32,920 nt of DNA from Alphaproteobacteria bacterium (GTDB lineage: Bacteria > Pseudomonadota > Alphaproteobacteria > GCA-2731375), in the NCBI GenBank assembly GCA_016869175.1, contig VGEV01000026.1:1-32920 (forward strand). Direction: 5' to 3'. Positions within the stretch are counted from its first letter, which is position 1. Each line of letters opens with the position of its first letter. The position numbers and the translations under genes are program-made. Under the pieces are notes generated by a model, which had not been told where the DNA came from, searched no databases, and worked only from the letters and a program-made list of their open reading frames with translations. Positions 14,104-23,934 of the stretch are shown piece after piece.

Positions 14104-15320
14104 CTTCCGCTACGCTTCGCCACCAGCACGCCTTGTTTCTGCAGGCGCCGCAGTTCCACCGCCGACCGGCCCAGCAGGCCGGTGACGATCTCGTCGTTGT
14201 GCTGTCCGAGATCGGCCGCCATCAGGCCGTTGTCCGCCGGGAAGCCGGAAAAGCGCAGCGGGTTGCCCGGAACCTGAAGCCGGCCCAGCACGGGATCGTC
14301 AAGCGTGCGCACCGTGCCGCGCGCGACCAGGTGCGGTTCCCGCATGGCGTCGGCGACGCTCAGCACCGGTGCGTAGGGGACGCGCGCCTCTCGCAATTGC
14401 GCCATGGCCTCGGCATCGCTCGCCTGCGCGGCAAGCCAGCCCTCGACGACCGCCGTCAGCGTGTCGCGGTGTTCCAGGCGCGTCGCATTGCTGGCATAGC
14501 GCGGATCGGCGAGCAGGTCTTCGCGCCCCATCGCCCGGGCCAGCCGCTGCCACATGTCGTCACCGACCGGAACGATGATGATGAAGCCTTGCTTCGATGC
14601 GAAGACGCCGGCCGGTGCGACCTGCGTGTGGTAGCGCCCGGTGCGGGTCAGCGAGATCTTGCCGCCGCTGGCGCTGTGCATCTGCACGGCGAGACCGTGG
14701 GTGTAGAAGTAGAAGTCGATCAGCGCGATGTCGAGATACTGGCCGCCGCCGCCGGGACCGCGTCGCCAATAGAGCGCCGCGTTGATGGCGGCCAGTGCGC
14801 TCATGCCGCCGCCCACGTCGCCGACCGCGGCGCCGGTCAGTGGCGGCGAGGCATCCGGCTCGCCGATCATCGAGGTGACGCCGGTATAGGCTTGCGCCAC
14901 GAAATCGAAGCCCGGCTGGTTGGCGAGCGGCCCGGTCTGCCCGAATGCCGACACCGAACACATGATGAGCTGGGGATTGATGGCGTGCACCACTTCCCAG
15001 CCCAGCCCGATGCGGCCGATCACGCCTGGGGAATAGTTCTCGACCAGGACGTCGACCTTGGCCACCAGTTCCTTCAGCAGCGCAACGGCCTCGGGCTTGC
15101 GGATGTCGACGCACAGACTCTTCTTGCCGAGATTCTGCTGCACGAAGTAGGCGCTGCGCCCGTCGCGGATGAGCGGCAGGGCGCGGGCCAGGTCGCCGGC
15201 CGGCGCCAGCTCGACCTTGATGACTTCCGCGCCCATCTCCGCCATCTGCCGGGTTGCCGCGGGACCGGCGATGTATTGCGTGAAATCGAGCACGCGCACG
15301 CCTTCGAGCGGTCCGCGCAT
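14100..15320 (-). CDS. Class III CoA-transferase (CaiB/BaiF family)
   Basis: The 406-residue protein has the family's start, GVRVLDFTQYIAGPAATRQMAEMGAEVIKVE, then VENYSPGVIGRIGLGWE and SAFGQTGPLANQPGFDFVAQAYTG. The catalytic Asp, which forms the mixed anhydride with the acyl group, corresponds to D168 in TGAAVGDVGGGMSA. These enzymes move CoA between carboxylic acids in the cytoplasm. The donor and acceptor are unknown. The gene follows the D-aminoacylase-type gene after 16 bp and overlaps the acyl-CoA-dehydrogenase-fold gene, which places a CoA-thioester next to that oxidising enzyme. Confidence 0.95.
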   Translation of the reverse strand: MRGPLEGVRVLDFTQYIAGPAATRQMAEMGAEVIKVELAPAGDLARALPLIRDGRSAYFVQQNLGKKSLCVDIRKPEAVALLKELVAKVDVLVENYSPGVIGRIGLGWEVVHAINPQLIMCSVSAFGQTGPLANQPGFDFVAQAYTGVTSMIGEPDASPPLTGAAVGDVGGGMSALAAINAALYWRRGPGGGGQYLDIALIDFYFYTHGLAVQMHSASGGKISLTRTGRYHTQVAPAGVFASKQGFIIIVPVGDDMWQRLARAMGREDLLADPRYASNATRLEHRDTLTAVVEGWLAAQASDAEAMAQLREARVPYAPVLSVADAMREPHLVARGTVRTLDDPVLGRLQVPGNPLRFSGFPADNGLMAADLGQHNDEIVTGLLGRSAVELRRLQKQGVLVAKRSGR

Positions 15321-15336
15321 GGTCTGCCCCTCTGCG

Positions 15337-17046
15337 CTAGGCCGAGCGGGCGCCGCGCACCAGCCGGCCCGGCAAGGCCCCGGTCGCTTGGCCGTTCTCG
15401 AACGTCACCTCGCCCGCCACAACCGTGGCGGCATACCCTTCGGCCCGCTGCACCAGCCGTCGGCCGCCGGCCGGCAGGTCGCGCACCATTTCCGGCGCGC
15501 GCAGGATCAGCCCCGCCAGGTCGATGAGGTTGAGGTCGGCCTTCTTGCCCGGCGCCAGCACGCCGCGGTCGCCCAGGCCGTAGAGCGCGGCGGTGCCGCT
15601 GGTCTGCTGTCGCACCGCCTCCTCCAGCGCCAGCTTCGGCCCGCGCCGGCGGTCGCGCGCCCAATGCGTCAGCATGAAGGTCGGCGTCGAGGCATCGCAG
15701 ATAAGGCCGCAATGCGCGCCGCCGTCCGACAGGCCGAGTAGCGTATTGGGATGCGCCATCATCTCGGCAATCACCGCGTGATCGCCGCCGGCGTAGTTGA
15801 AGGCCGGCATGAACAGCAGTTCGCGCCCCTCGCGCTCGAGCAGCATGTCGTAGGCGATCTCCGCCGGCGCTCGGCCTTCGCGCTCCGCAATGGCCGCCAC
15901 GCTGGCTTCCGGCGGCGGCTCGTAGTCCGGCGGATCGCCCAGCCGGAACATGCGGTCGAAGCGCTCGGTCACCGTGCGCATGACATCGCTCTTGTGGCTG
16001 ACCCGCTCGGCCAAGATGGCCTGACGCATGGCCGGTTCGCGCAGCCGGGCCACGCGTTCGGGCAGCGGCAGCCGGGCGATCGCCTTGTAGGAGGGACGCG
16101 ACATGAAGGGATGCAGCGAGCTTTCGAGCCCCAGCAGGAAGCCGATCGGCCGCCCCGCCACTTGCGCCAGCAGCGGCTCCCCGGCCGCGCTGGCGGCCTC
16201 GCAGCCCGCCAAGATGCGGCGCCATTTCTGCGGATCATCGTTGAACTGCACCAGCAGGAACCAGACCGGCCGGCCGGTCGCGCGTTGCAGGCGGCGCATC
16301 CAGGCCAGCTCGCCCGCCACGTCGACGAAGTCGGAATTGATGCCGATGGCGCCCTTGTCCAGCCGCTTCATCGGCTCCACGATGCGCCTGAGCTCATCGA
16401 CCGCCACCTGATACCCCGGCACATGCGCGCCGTCCTTGGTGCGGTGAAGCACCGTGCGCGTGCTGGTAAAGCCGAGCGCCCCGGCCAACAACGCCTCTTC
16501 CAGCAGCGCCGACATGCGGGCGATGTCCGCCTCGCTCGCCGGTTCGTTTGCGGCGCCGCGCTCGCCCATGACATAGGCTCTGAGCGCGCCATGCGGCAGC
16601 TGCGCGCCGATGTCGATGGCATGCGGCGCGCGGTCGAGCGCGTCCAGATATTGCGGGAAGCCTTCCCAGCCCCAGGGAATGCCCTCCGACAGCGCGGTGC
16701 CGGGAATATCCTCCACGCCCTCCATGACGTTGATCAGCCATTCGTGCTTGTCCGGCCTGACCGGAGCGAAGCCGACGCCGCAATTGCCCATCACGATCGT
16801 GGTGACGCCATGCCAGGAGGAGGGCGCCAGCATCGGATCCCAGGTGGCCTGGCCGTCGTAATGGGTGTGCACGTCGATGAAGCCGGGCGTGATCAGCCGC
16901 CCGCCGGCCGCGAGTTCGCGACGGCCGGGGCCCGCCTTGCCGCCGACCTGCGCCAATCTGCCGCCATCGACCGCCACGTCGCCCGACCGGGCCGGCGCGC
17001 CGGTGCCATCGACGATGAGGCCGTCCCGGATCACCAGGTCGTGCAT
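15337..17046 (-). CDS. Amidohydrolase family protein, N-acyl-D-amino-acid deacylase type
   Basis: The 569-residue member of the amidohydrolase superfamily resembles D-aminoacylases, which remove the acyl group from N-acyl-D-amino acids. The start [18 protein letters not shown] is typical. Metal ligands are H60 and H62 in [13 protein letters not shown], with Cys in the [10 protein letters not shown] loop. The late Asp lies in [10 protein letters not shown] at about residue 435. The C-terminal small domain includes [21 protein letters not shown] is 6 bp upstream of the ATG. Many proteins with this annotation act on other amides or cyclic imides, so the exact substrate is open. It begins a three-gene minus-strand group with the CoA-transferase and the acyl-CoA-dehydrogenase-fold genes. 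Confidence 0.9.
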   Translation of the reverse strand: MHDLVIRDGLIVDGTGAPARSGDVAVDGGRLAQVGGKAGPGRRELAAGGRLITPGFIDVHTHYDGQATWDPMLAPSSWHGVTTIVMGNCGVGFAPVRPDKHEWLINVMEGVEDIPGTALSEGIPWGWEGFPQYLDALDRAPHAIDIGAQLPHGALRAYVMGERGAANEPASEADIARMSALLEEALLAGALGFTSTRTVLHRTKDGAHVPGYQVAVDELRRIVEPMKRLDKGAIGINSDFVDVAGELAWMRRLQRATGRPVWFLLVQFNDDPQKWRRILAGCEAASAAGEPLLAQVAGRPIGFLLGLESSLHPFMSRPSYKAIARLPLPERVARLREPAMRQAILAERVSHKSDVMRTVTERFDRMFRLGDPPDYEPPPEASVAAIAEREGRAPAEIAYDMLLEREGRELLFMPAFNYAGGDHAVIAEMMAHPNTLLGLSDGGAHCGLICDASTPTFMLTHWARDRRRGPKLALEEAVRQQTSGTAALYGLGDRGVLAPGKKADLNLIDLAGLILRAPEMVRDLPAGGRRLVQRAEGYAATVVAGEVTFENGQATGALPGRLVRGARSA

Positions 17047-17148
17047 GGTTAACTCCCGACATCAGTTCAGCAGCCGGCGGATGCTAGCACCGGTCGACCG
17101 AGCCGCAAGGGCGGCCGACCGCAACCCTGGCCGGCGGTCAATACGCCG

Positions 17149-17976
17149 TCAATCGCCGCCAAGCGTAACCGGCTTCGCCTCTCGGCCGAAGAGCTGCTTG
17201 TGCATGGCCCCGCCCTGCTGGCGGAACCAGTCGGACAGGATGCGCACATCCCAGCCGATGCAGAAATGCCGGACGCCCAGGTCGAGATAGGCGCGCGCCT
17301 GTTCCGGCTGGGCGATCTCGGCCCGCGGCTGTATTCCCTTGCGCAAGGCGGTCTCAATGACGAAACGCTCCGCCTCCTTGACCTTGGGGTGCGACCATTG
17401 GCCGGCCAGGCCGATGCTCATGGAATAGTCGGCCGGGCCGAACTGCACCATGTCGATGCCGGGCACCGAAAGGATGGCGTCCAGGTCTTCCACCGCCTGC
17501 TTCTTTTCGATCATCAGCATGACGACGGCATCGTCGAGCGCCTGCACGAAGGCCGGCGTGCCGACCTCCTGGACATAGCCGACGTCGCGGCGCATGCCGA
17601 CGCCGTGCAGGCCGCCGGCATGCGGCGCCTCGGCCCGCGTCGCGCGCACCGCGGCGCGCGCGTCCTCGACGGTGCGGATGTCCGCGAACAGCAGGTTCTG
17701 CAGGCCCGAGCCGATCGCGCGGATCGCCCAATAGGTGCGCGGCTCCTGCTCGATCTTCACCATTCCGCCGAGCTGGTAGAGGTCGAGCGCGCGGCTCAGA
17801 TTCTCCAGGGCGTAGAGATCGTAGGGCGCGTATTCGGCGACGAACTCCACATAGTCGAAGGCGCCGGCCTGGCCCGCTAGTTCGGCGACCGCGGGCCAGG
17901 TGATGAAGAGATGCGTGCCGAGCGAGGGCTCGCCCGCCCGCAGGCGTTCGCGCAAGCGATTGTGCCGCATGGTCAT
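17149..17976 (-). CDS. HpcH/HpaI family aldolase/citrate lyase
   Basis: The 275-residue protein is of the class II, metal-dependent aldolase family that splits 2-keto-4-hydroxy acids into pyruvate and an aldehyde. Recognisable are LRAGEPSLGTHLFITWPAVAEL at the N-terminus, the metal-binding Glu in MLMIEKKQAVEDLD, the Asp in DMVQFGPADYSMSIGLAG, and the ending RHFCIGWDVRIL. It lacks the usual active-site Arg-His layout at recognisable positions, so assignment to a precise reaction is not possible. The ATG at 17976 with GGGAA upstream is preferred; a GTG at 17991 abuts the stop of the preceding gene. It lies directly after the ketopantoate-reductase-like gene (16 bp). Confidence 0.88.
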   Translation of the reverse strand: MTMRHNRLRERLRAGEPSLGTHLFITWPAVAELAGQAGAFDYVEFVAEYAPYDLYALENLSRALDLYQLGGMVKIEQEPRTYWAIRAIGSGLQNLLFADIRTVEDARAAVRATRAEAPHAGGLHGVGMRRDVGYVQEVGTPAFVQALDDAVVMLMIEKKQAVEDLDAILSVPGIDMVQFGPADYSMSIGLAGQWSHPKVKEAERFVIETALRKGIQPRAEIAQPEQARAYLDLGVRHFCIGWDVRILSDWFRQQGGAMHKQLFGREAKPVTLGGD

Positions 17977-17992
17977 GGCGTTTCCCGTCACC

Positions 17993-19051
17993 TCAGAGCG
18001 CGGTCAGATTCTCCGGGCGGGCCGGCAGTTCACCGCGCTCCACCCGCTTGACGATCTCGGTCAGCCGGGCGTTGGTCGGCGCCGGCCGGCCCACTTCCTT
18101 GCCCTTCTCGACAATGAAGCCGTTGATGTAGTCGATCTCGGTGCGCCGCCCCTTCAGCATGTCCTGGCCCATGGACGGGCGCTGCGCATCGCTGCGCACG
18201 TTGGAATGAACACCGGCCAGCAGGATCGCCTCGACCTCCTCCAGCGCCTTCGCATCGCCTTCCGAGGCGGACGCCAGCTTGTGCGGCGGCAGCTTGCCGA
18301 TATTCTCCAGCTCGTAGCCCAGCGCCTGGCCCACCCGGACCGCTTCGCCGCCCAGCCGTATGGCGAACCGGCGGATCGGCTCGATCCGGTCGCCGTCGTT
18401 GCCGCCGAGGCCGGTGGCCGCCGACACGCCGTTGCGCATGCCATTGACGCAGAGTTTCGACCAGCGTTCGCCCCACAGGTTGGCGGTTGCCTTGCTGCTG
18501 TCGATGGTGGCGAACATGGCGGCCAATTCCTGCGCCCGCTGGCTGATACGGCCATGCACCTCGCCTACCCTGAACACCGTGTAGTTGGCTCCCCCCTTGG
18601 CCACCGTGCGGCGGATGTGGCCTGCCTCGTAGAGATCGACCGAAATCATCGAGGCGATGCAGCCCACCGTCTTGCCCCAGCCGACAATGCCGGCGATGCG
18701 TTCCTCGTTGATGCAGTTCTGCAGCGACACGACATAGCCGTCCGGCGTCAGATGGGGCCGGATCAGCATGGTCGCCCATTCGGTGTCGTAGGCCTTGACC
18801 GAGACGATGGCGATGTCGATGCGCGGCTGCTTCGACAGGCCCTGCACCTCGGTCAAGTGCATGGTCTTGGGACGGGCGATGACGCATTCCTCGGCGGTCT
18901 GACCATAGAGTGCCAGGCCGTTGGCGCGGATCGCCTCGATATGTTCGGGCCAGGGATCGATCAGCGTGACATCGAAGCCGGCCCGCGACAGATGCCCGCC
19001 GACATAGCCGCCGACGGCGCCCGCCCCCACCACCGCGATCCGTTTGCCCAT
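17993..19051 (-). CDS. Ketopantoate reductase family protein (ApbA/PanE-like)
   Basis: The 352-residue protein begins KRIAVVGAGAVGGYVGGHLSRAGFDVTLID, a Rossmann dinucleotide-binding motif with the GxGxxG spacing of PanE. The substrate Lys region SVKAYDTEWA and the C-terminal domain with KLCVNGMRNGVSAATG and a SMGQDMLKGRRTEIDYINGF block match the family. That last block, followed by a basic pair, is the hallmark of ApbA/PanE C-terminal domains. Members reduce 2-keto acids with NADPH. In this catabolic setting the substrate is more likely a keto acid of the pathway than ketopantoate. The ATG at 19051 has AAAGGGGGCAGG upstream; an ATG 30 bp earlier is less well placed. It is divergent from the TauD-type gene, with 74 bp between starts. 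Confidence 0.9.
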   Translation of the reverse strand: MGKRIAVVGAGAVGGYVGGHLSRAGFDVTLIDPWPEHIEAIRANGLALYGQTAEECVIARPKTMHLTEVQGLSKQPRIDIAIVSVKAYDTEWATMLIRPHLTPDGYVVSLQNCINEERIAGIVGWGKTVGCIASMISVDLYEAGHIRRTVAKGGANYTVFRVGEVHGRISQRAQELAAMFATIDSSKATANLWGERWSKLCVNGMRNGVSAATGLGGNDGDRIEPIRRFAIRLGGEAVRVGQALGYELENIGKLPPHKLASASEGDAKALEEVEAILLAGVHSNVRSDAQRPSMGQDMLKGRRTEIDYINGFIVEKGKEVGRPAPTNARLTEIVKRVERGELPARPENLTAL

Positions 19052-19125
19052 GCCTGCCCCCTTTGCCCCGTTGCCTGACATGATAGGCTGAGCCGGCGGA
19101 GCACGAAAATCCGGAGGCAGGTCGG

Positions 19126-19980
19126 ATGGCTTATGAGTGCATCACGGTTCGGCCACTGGCCGGCGCGCTGGGCGCCGAGGTGGGAGGTGTGGCACTGGCC
19201 CGGGCGCATCAGGACAACCGGGTGTGGGGCGAGATCCACCAGGCCTTCCTGGCCCACCAGGTAATCGTGTTTCGCGAGCAGGAGCTGTCGCTGGACGACT
19301 TGCTGGCGGTTGGCCGGCGCTTTGGCGAGCCGACCGACTATCCCTTCGTCAAGGGCATCGAGGGCTATCCGCAGATCTTTGAAATCCTGAAGGAGCCGGA
19401 GGAGCGGCAGAATTTCGGCGGCAACTGGCATTCCGACACGACCTACCTGCCCAAGCCGCCCTTGGCCACCTTGCTCCATGCGCTGGAGACGCCCAGCGCC
19501 GGCGGCGATACGCTGTTCGCCAACCAGTATCTCGCTTACGAGAGTTTGTCGGCCGGCATGCGCCGGCTGCTGGATGGCCTGACCGGCATCTATAGCGGCA
19601 GCCTCAAGCGGTATGGCGGCCGGGCGCGCATGCACGGGAACAGCGACACCATGGCGCACCAGAACCTGACCGGCGCCGATGGCTACGAGGCGGCGCACCC
19701 CGCCGTGCGCACCCACCCCGAGACCGACCGCAAGGCGCTCTATGTCAGCCGCACGCATACCCTGCGGTTTCAGGACATGAGCGAGGCCGAGAGCCAGCCG
19801 CTGATCGAATTCCTGCAGCGCCACGCCACGCGGCCCGAATTCACCTGCCGGGTCGGCTGGCGGCCGGGCACGCTGACGGTATGGGACAATCGCTGCGTGC
19901 AGCATTTCGCCATCAACGACTATCATGGCCAGCGTCGCCGCATGCGTCGGCTGACCGTCGGGCCGCAAGTTCCGGCATGA
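19126..19980 (+). CDS. TauD/TfdA family Fe(II)/2-oxoglutarate dioxygenase
   Basis: The 284-residue enzyme couples oxidation of 2-oxoglutarate to hydroxylation of a substrate at an Fe(II) centre. The facial triad is H102 and D104 (NWHSDTTYL) and H260 (CVQHFAINDY). The Arg cluster after it (GQRRRMRR) supplies the 2-oxoglutarate carboxylate ligand. The N-terminus (TVRPLAGALGAEVGGVAL) and VIVFREQELS are typical of the family, whose members attack taurine, phenoxyacetates and other acids or sulfonates. Substrate not predictable. GGAGGCAGGTCGG stands before the ATG. The LLM oxidoreductase gene follows 16 bp later and is probably co-transcribed. Confidence 0.93.
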   Translation: MAYECITVRPLAGALGAEVGGVALARAHQDNRVWGEIHQAFLAHQVIVFREQELSLDDLLAVGRRFGEPTDYPFVKGIEGYPQIFEILKEPEERQNFGGNWHSDTTYLPKPPLATLLHALETPSAGGDTLFANQYLAYESLSAGMRRLLDGLTGIYSGSLKRYGGRARMHGNSDTMAHQNLTGADGYEAAHPAVRTHPETDRKALYVSRTHTLRFQDMSEAESQPLIEFLQRHATRPEFTCRVGWRPGTLTVWDNRCVQHFAINDYHGQRRRMRRLTVGPQVPA

Positions 19981-19996
19981 GCACGAGGAGGTGCGG

Positions 19997-20866
19997 GTGA
20001 AATTCGGTCTGCGCTACTGCAATACCGGCCGTTATGTCGATCCGGCGGAAGCCGTGGCGCTGGCCCAGGCGGGCGAAGCGGCGGGGTTCGATTCCCTGTG
20101 GACGGTCGAGCACACCGTGGTGCCCGCCGGCTACAAATCGGCCTATCCCTATTCCCAGGACGGCCGCATGGCAGGCGGCGTCGAGGACTTGCCGCTGCCC
20201 GATCCGCTGATCTGGATGGCCTATGTGGCCGCCGCGACCAAGCGGATCAAGCTGGCCACCGGTATCCTGATCCTGCCGCAGCACAATCCGGTCATCGTCG
20301 CCAAGCAGGTGGCGACGCTCGACCACCTGTCCGGCGGGCGGGTGTTGCTGGGTATCGGCGTCGGCTGGCTGAAGGAGGAGTTCGACATCCTGGGCGCTTC
20401 CTTTCCCGATCGCGGGTCGCGCACCGACGAGTATGTCGCGGCGATGCGCGAGTTGTGGGCGGCCGAGCGGCCGAGCTTCAAGGGCAGATACGTCAACTTC
20501 GCGGGGGCCTATTGCCGCCCGCAGCCGGTCAACAAGGCCGTGCCGATCATCGTCGGCGGCCATAGCAAGGCGGCGGCGGAACGCGCCGGACGGCTGGGCG
20601 ACGGCTTCTTCCCGGCGCGCGGCGCGCCGGCCGACTTGATCGCCATCGTGCGCGAGGCCGCGCGCAAGGCGGGCCGCGATCCCTCCGCGGTGGCAATCAC
20701 CGTCAGCATGCCGGACGATGCGGCCGAACTCGAACGCCTGTCCAATCTGGGCGTCGACCGCGTGCTGGTGCCGGTGACCGGCATGGGCGGCTTGAAGACC
20801 GCGCTGGCCGGGCCGCAGGATGCGCCGCGCTGGCGCGACACGATCCAGCGCTACGCCAAGGCCTAA
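19997..20866 (+). CDS. LLM class F420-dependent oxidoreductase-type flavoprotein
   Basis: The 289-residue TIM-barrel protein is of the luciferase-like superfamily, closest in pattern to the F420-dependent group (VKFGLRYCNTGRYVDP, GFDSLWTVEHTVVP, KLATGILILPQHNPVIVAKQVATLDHLSGGRVLLGIGVGWLKEEF). The C-terminal part reads VPIIVGGHSKAAAERAGRLGDGFFP. No F420 biosynthesis genes are in the window, and FMN could serve instead. A GTG at 19997 follows GAGGAGG at proper spacing; a GTG at 19991 is too close to it. Its stop overlaps that of the convergent acyl-CoA ligase gene by 4 bp. It probably works with the preceding dioxygenase. Confidence 0.9.
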   Translation: MKFGLRYCNTGRYVDPAEAVALAQAGEAAGFDSLWTVEHTVVPAGYKSAYPYSQDGRMAGGVEDLPLPDPLIWMAYVAAATKRIKLATGILILPQHNPVIVAKQVATLDHLSGGRVLLGIGVGWLKEEFDILGASFPDRGSRTDEYVAAMRELWAAERPSFKGRYVNFAGAYCRPQPVNKAVPIIVGGHSKAAAERAGRLGDGFFPARGAPADLIAIVREAARKAGRDPSAVAITVSMPDDAAELERLSNLGVDRVLVPVTGMGGLKTALAGPQDAPRWRDTIQRYAKA

Positions 20867-22476
20867 TGTCGTTTCTGCACCAGCTTGGTCAGTTCGTGGC
20901 GCTGTAGCTTGCCGGTTGGCGTGAACGGGAACTCGGCGAAGATTTCCAGCGCTTCCGGCAGCTTGTAGGTGGCGACCTCGCCTTGCAGCATGCCCAGCAT
21001 CTCGTCCAGCGTCACCGTCTGGCCCGCCTTGGGAATGACACAGAGCGTGTTGCGCTCGCCCAGCCGGGCATCGGCCACGCCGACGATGGCGACATGCAGC
21101 ACCTTGGGGTGGGTGTAGAGTATCTCCTCCACCTCCCGGGGATGGAACTTCTTGCCGCCGCGGTTGATGATCTCCTTGCGCCGGCCGACGATGCGGAGAT
21201 AGCCACGCTCGTCCAGCACGCCCATGTCGCCCGAACGGAACCAGCCGTCGGCGGTGAACAGCTCGTCGTTCGCTTGCGGGTTGTTGTAGTAGCCAAGGTG
21301 AACCGAGGGACCCTTGGCGACGATCTCGCCCTCGGCTCCCAGCGGCACCTCGTTGCCCGCTTCGTCGATCAGACGCAATTGCATGCCGCTGGTCACCGGC
21401 CCGACCGTGCCGGAAACCCCGATGGGATCGTCGCTCAACCGGGTATAGGTGTGAAAGCCCGTCTCCAGCATGCCATAGAGCTCGATGAACTTGCCCTTCA
21501 GCTTGACTTGATATTCGCGGATGGTCTCCACCGGACAGGAGGCGCCGCCGCTTACGACCAGACGCAACGATGACAGGTCGTAGCGCGCCAGGGCGGGCTC
21601 GTTCAGCATGGCGATGATCGAGGCCGGCGCCGTCGGGATATAGCTCACGCGCTCCTGCTGGATGAGTTCCAGCGCGTCCTTGGCGACGAAGCGGTCGAGC
21701 AGCACGGCCCTGGCGCCCGACAGGAACGTCTGCAACAGCGCCAGGTAGCCCCAGTTCAAGCCCAGCGGCAGGTAGAGCAGGAATACTTCGCGCTCGGTAA
21801 TGCCCAGGTCGTGCTGCTGGATGCGGCAGGCCGAAAGGGTGGTGTTGTGCGAATGGATCACCGCCTTGGGGTTGCCGGTGGTGCCGGAGGTGAAGGCCAT
21901 GCGGTAGACGTCGTCGCCGTGCATGGCAACGGGCACCAGGGGCGGCAGGTTCTCGCTGCCGTCGATGGCTCCGTTCAGGCCGACCACGTCCCCGGCCGCG
22001 CTATCGACCGCGAACACCCGGACCAGTTGCGGCAACCCCGGTCGGATCTGGCGGATCATCGGCAGGTAGTCGAAGTTGCGGAACCGCTCGGCGCAGATAA
22101 AGGCGCGGGCATCGGAGAAGCGCAGGATGAATTCGACCTCGCGCGCGCGGAAGTCGGTGGAGATCTGGATGGCGATGCCGCCGATCCGCTCCACAGCGAA
22201 GAAACAGGCGGCGAACTCCACCCAGTTCGGCAACTGGATGGTGACAACGTCGCCTTGGCCCAGGCCCTCGGCCTGCAGCTTCGCGGCGATGCGATCGACC
22301 ATCGCGTCCAATTGGCCATAGGTCACGCGGCGGCGGCGATCGTAAAGCGCCTGCCGGTCGGGATGCTTCGCCGCCTGGCGCCGCAGGATGGCGCCGAAAG
22401 CGTCGTCGCTCCACCAGGGCGAGTTCGCACTGCTGGCGATCTGTGCCGCCGTCACCCGAGTCTCGAATCGCGCCAT
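20863..22476 (-). CDS. AMP-dependent acyl-CoA synthetase/ligase
   Basis: The 537-residue ANL-superfamily enzyme activates a carboxylic acid with ATP to an acyl-adenylate and then to the CoA thioester. Motifs in order: the P-loop-like AFTSGTTGNPKAVIHSH, ELYGMLETGFHTY, GEIVAKGPSVHLGYYNN, WFRSGDMGVLDERGYLRIVGRRKEIINRGG, and the C-terminal catalytic Lys in TPTGKLQRHEL. There is no signal peptide, so it acts in the cytoplasm. The pattern fits medium- or aromatic-acid ligases; the acid is unknown. GGAGGG is 5 bp before the ATG. It is the last gene of the long minus-strand operon, 9 bp after livF, which suggests that it activates what the transporter imports. Confidence 0.95.
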   Translation of the reverse strand: MARFETRVTAAQIASSANSPWWSDDAFGAILRRQAAKHPDRQALYDRRRRVTYGQLDAMVDRIAAKLQAEGLGQGDVVTIQLPNWVEFAACFFAVERIGGIAIQISTDFRAREVEFILRFSDARAFICAERFRNFDYLPMIRQIRPGLPQLVRVFAVDSAAGDVVGLNGAIDGSENLPPLVPVAMHGDDVYRMAFTSGTTGNPKAVIHSHNTTLSACRIQQHDLGITEREVFLLYLPLGLNWGYLALLQTFLSGARAVLLDRFVAKDALELIQQERVSYIPTAPASIIAMLNEPALARYDLSSLRLVVSGGASCPVETIREYQVKLKGKFIELYGMLETGFHTYTRLSDDPIGVSGTVGPVTSGMQLRLIDEAGNEVPLGAEGEIVAKGPSVHLGYYNNPQANDELFTADGWFRSGDMGVLDERGYLRIVGRRKEIINRGGKKFHPREVEEILYTHPKVLHVAIVGVADARLGERNTLCVIPKAGQTVTLDEMLGMLQGEVATYKLPEALEIFAEFPFTPTGKLQRHELTKLVQKRH

Positions 22477-22485
22477 GGCGCCCTC

Positions 22486-23180
<695 letters not shown>

Positions 23181-23181
<1 letters not shown>

Positions 23182-23930
23182 TATTCGAACCCGCCAAGAT
23201 AGGCCGATTGCACATTGGCATCGGCCTTGACTTCGTCCGGCGTGCCATCCGCGATCACGGCGCCCCGGTGCAGCACCGTGATGCGCTGCGCCAGCCGGAA
23301 CACCACTTCCATGTCGTGCTCGACCAGCAGCACTGTCAGCTTGCCGTCGGACAGCAGTTCCGTCAGCGTCTCCACCGCCTTGCCGGTTTCCTCCACCGAC
23401 AGGCCCTGGGTCGGCTCGTCGAGCAGCATCAGGCGCGGGCGTTGCGCCAGCGCCATCGCCACTTCCAGCAACCGCTGGTCGCCATGCGACAGATAACCGG
23501 CAACCTCGCCCGCGACATGCCCCAGACCCAGGCGTTCCAGCGCCGCGTCGGCCCGCCGTTCCGCTTCGGCGAACACCGCGCCGCCGCCGAACGGCCGCCA
23601 GCGCCCGCCAAGCCGCGCCTGCGCCGCGAGGCGGGCATTGTCGCGCGCGGTCATCTCCGGGAAGAGCGCCGTGATCTGAAAGGTCCGCGACATGCCGAGC
23701 TGGCAGATCTCGAAGGCGCTGAGGCCGTTCAGGCGCCGGCCGTCGAACCGCACCTCGCCCTCGCTAGCCGGCAGCACGCCGTTGATCAGGTTGAACAAGG
23801 TCGACTTGCCGGCGCCGTTCGGTCCGATCACCGCGCGGACCTCGCCCTGTTCGACCCGCATGCTGACCTGATCGACCGCCACCAGGGCGCCGAACCGGCG
23901 GGTCAGGCCGTCGAGTTCCAGGAACGCCAT
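23181..23930 (-). CDS. livG: Branched-chain amino acid-type ABC transporter ATP-binding protein (LivG)
   Basis: The 249-residue ATPase is of the LivG type: Walker [17 protein letters not shown], then [15 protein letters not shown], and Walker [16 protein letters not shown] with the switch His in [11 protein letters not shown]. The signature motif reads LSHGDQR instead of the common LSYGEQR, a conservative variant seen in this family. It partners LivF at the cytoplasmic face of LivH/LivM. It begins 4 bp after the livM stop codon. Confidence 0.96.
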
Positions 23931-23934
23931 CGCG

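Noticed and set aside
15751-17052. Plus-strand open frame of 433 codons
   Set aside because: It is antisense to the D-aminoacylase-type amidohydrolase gene, which has intact metal motifs; no recognisable domain.
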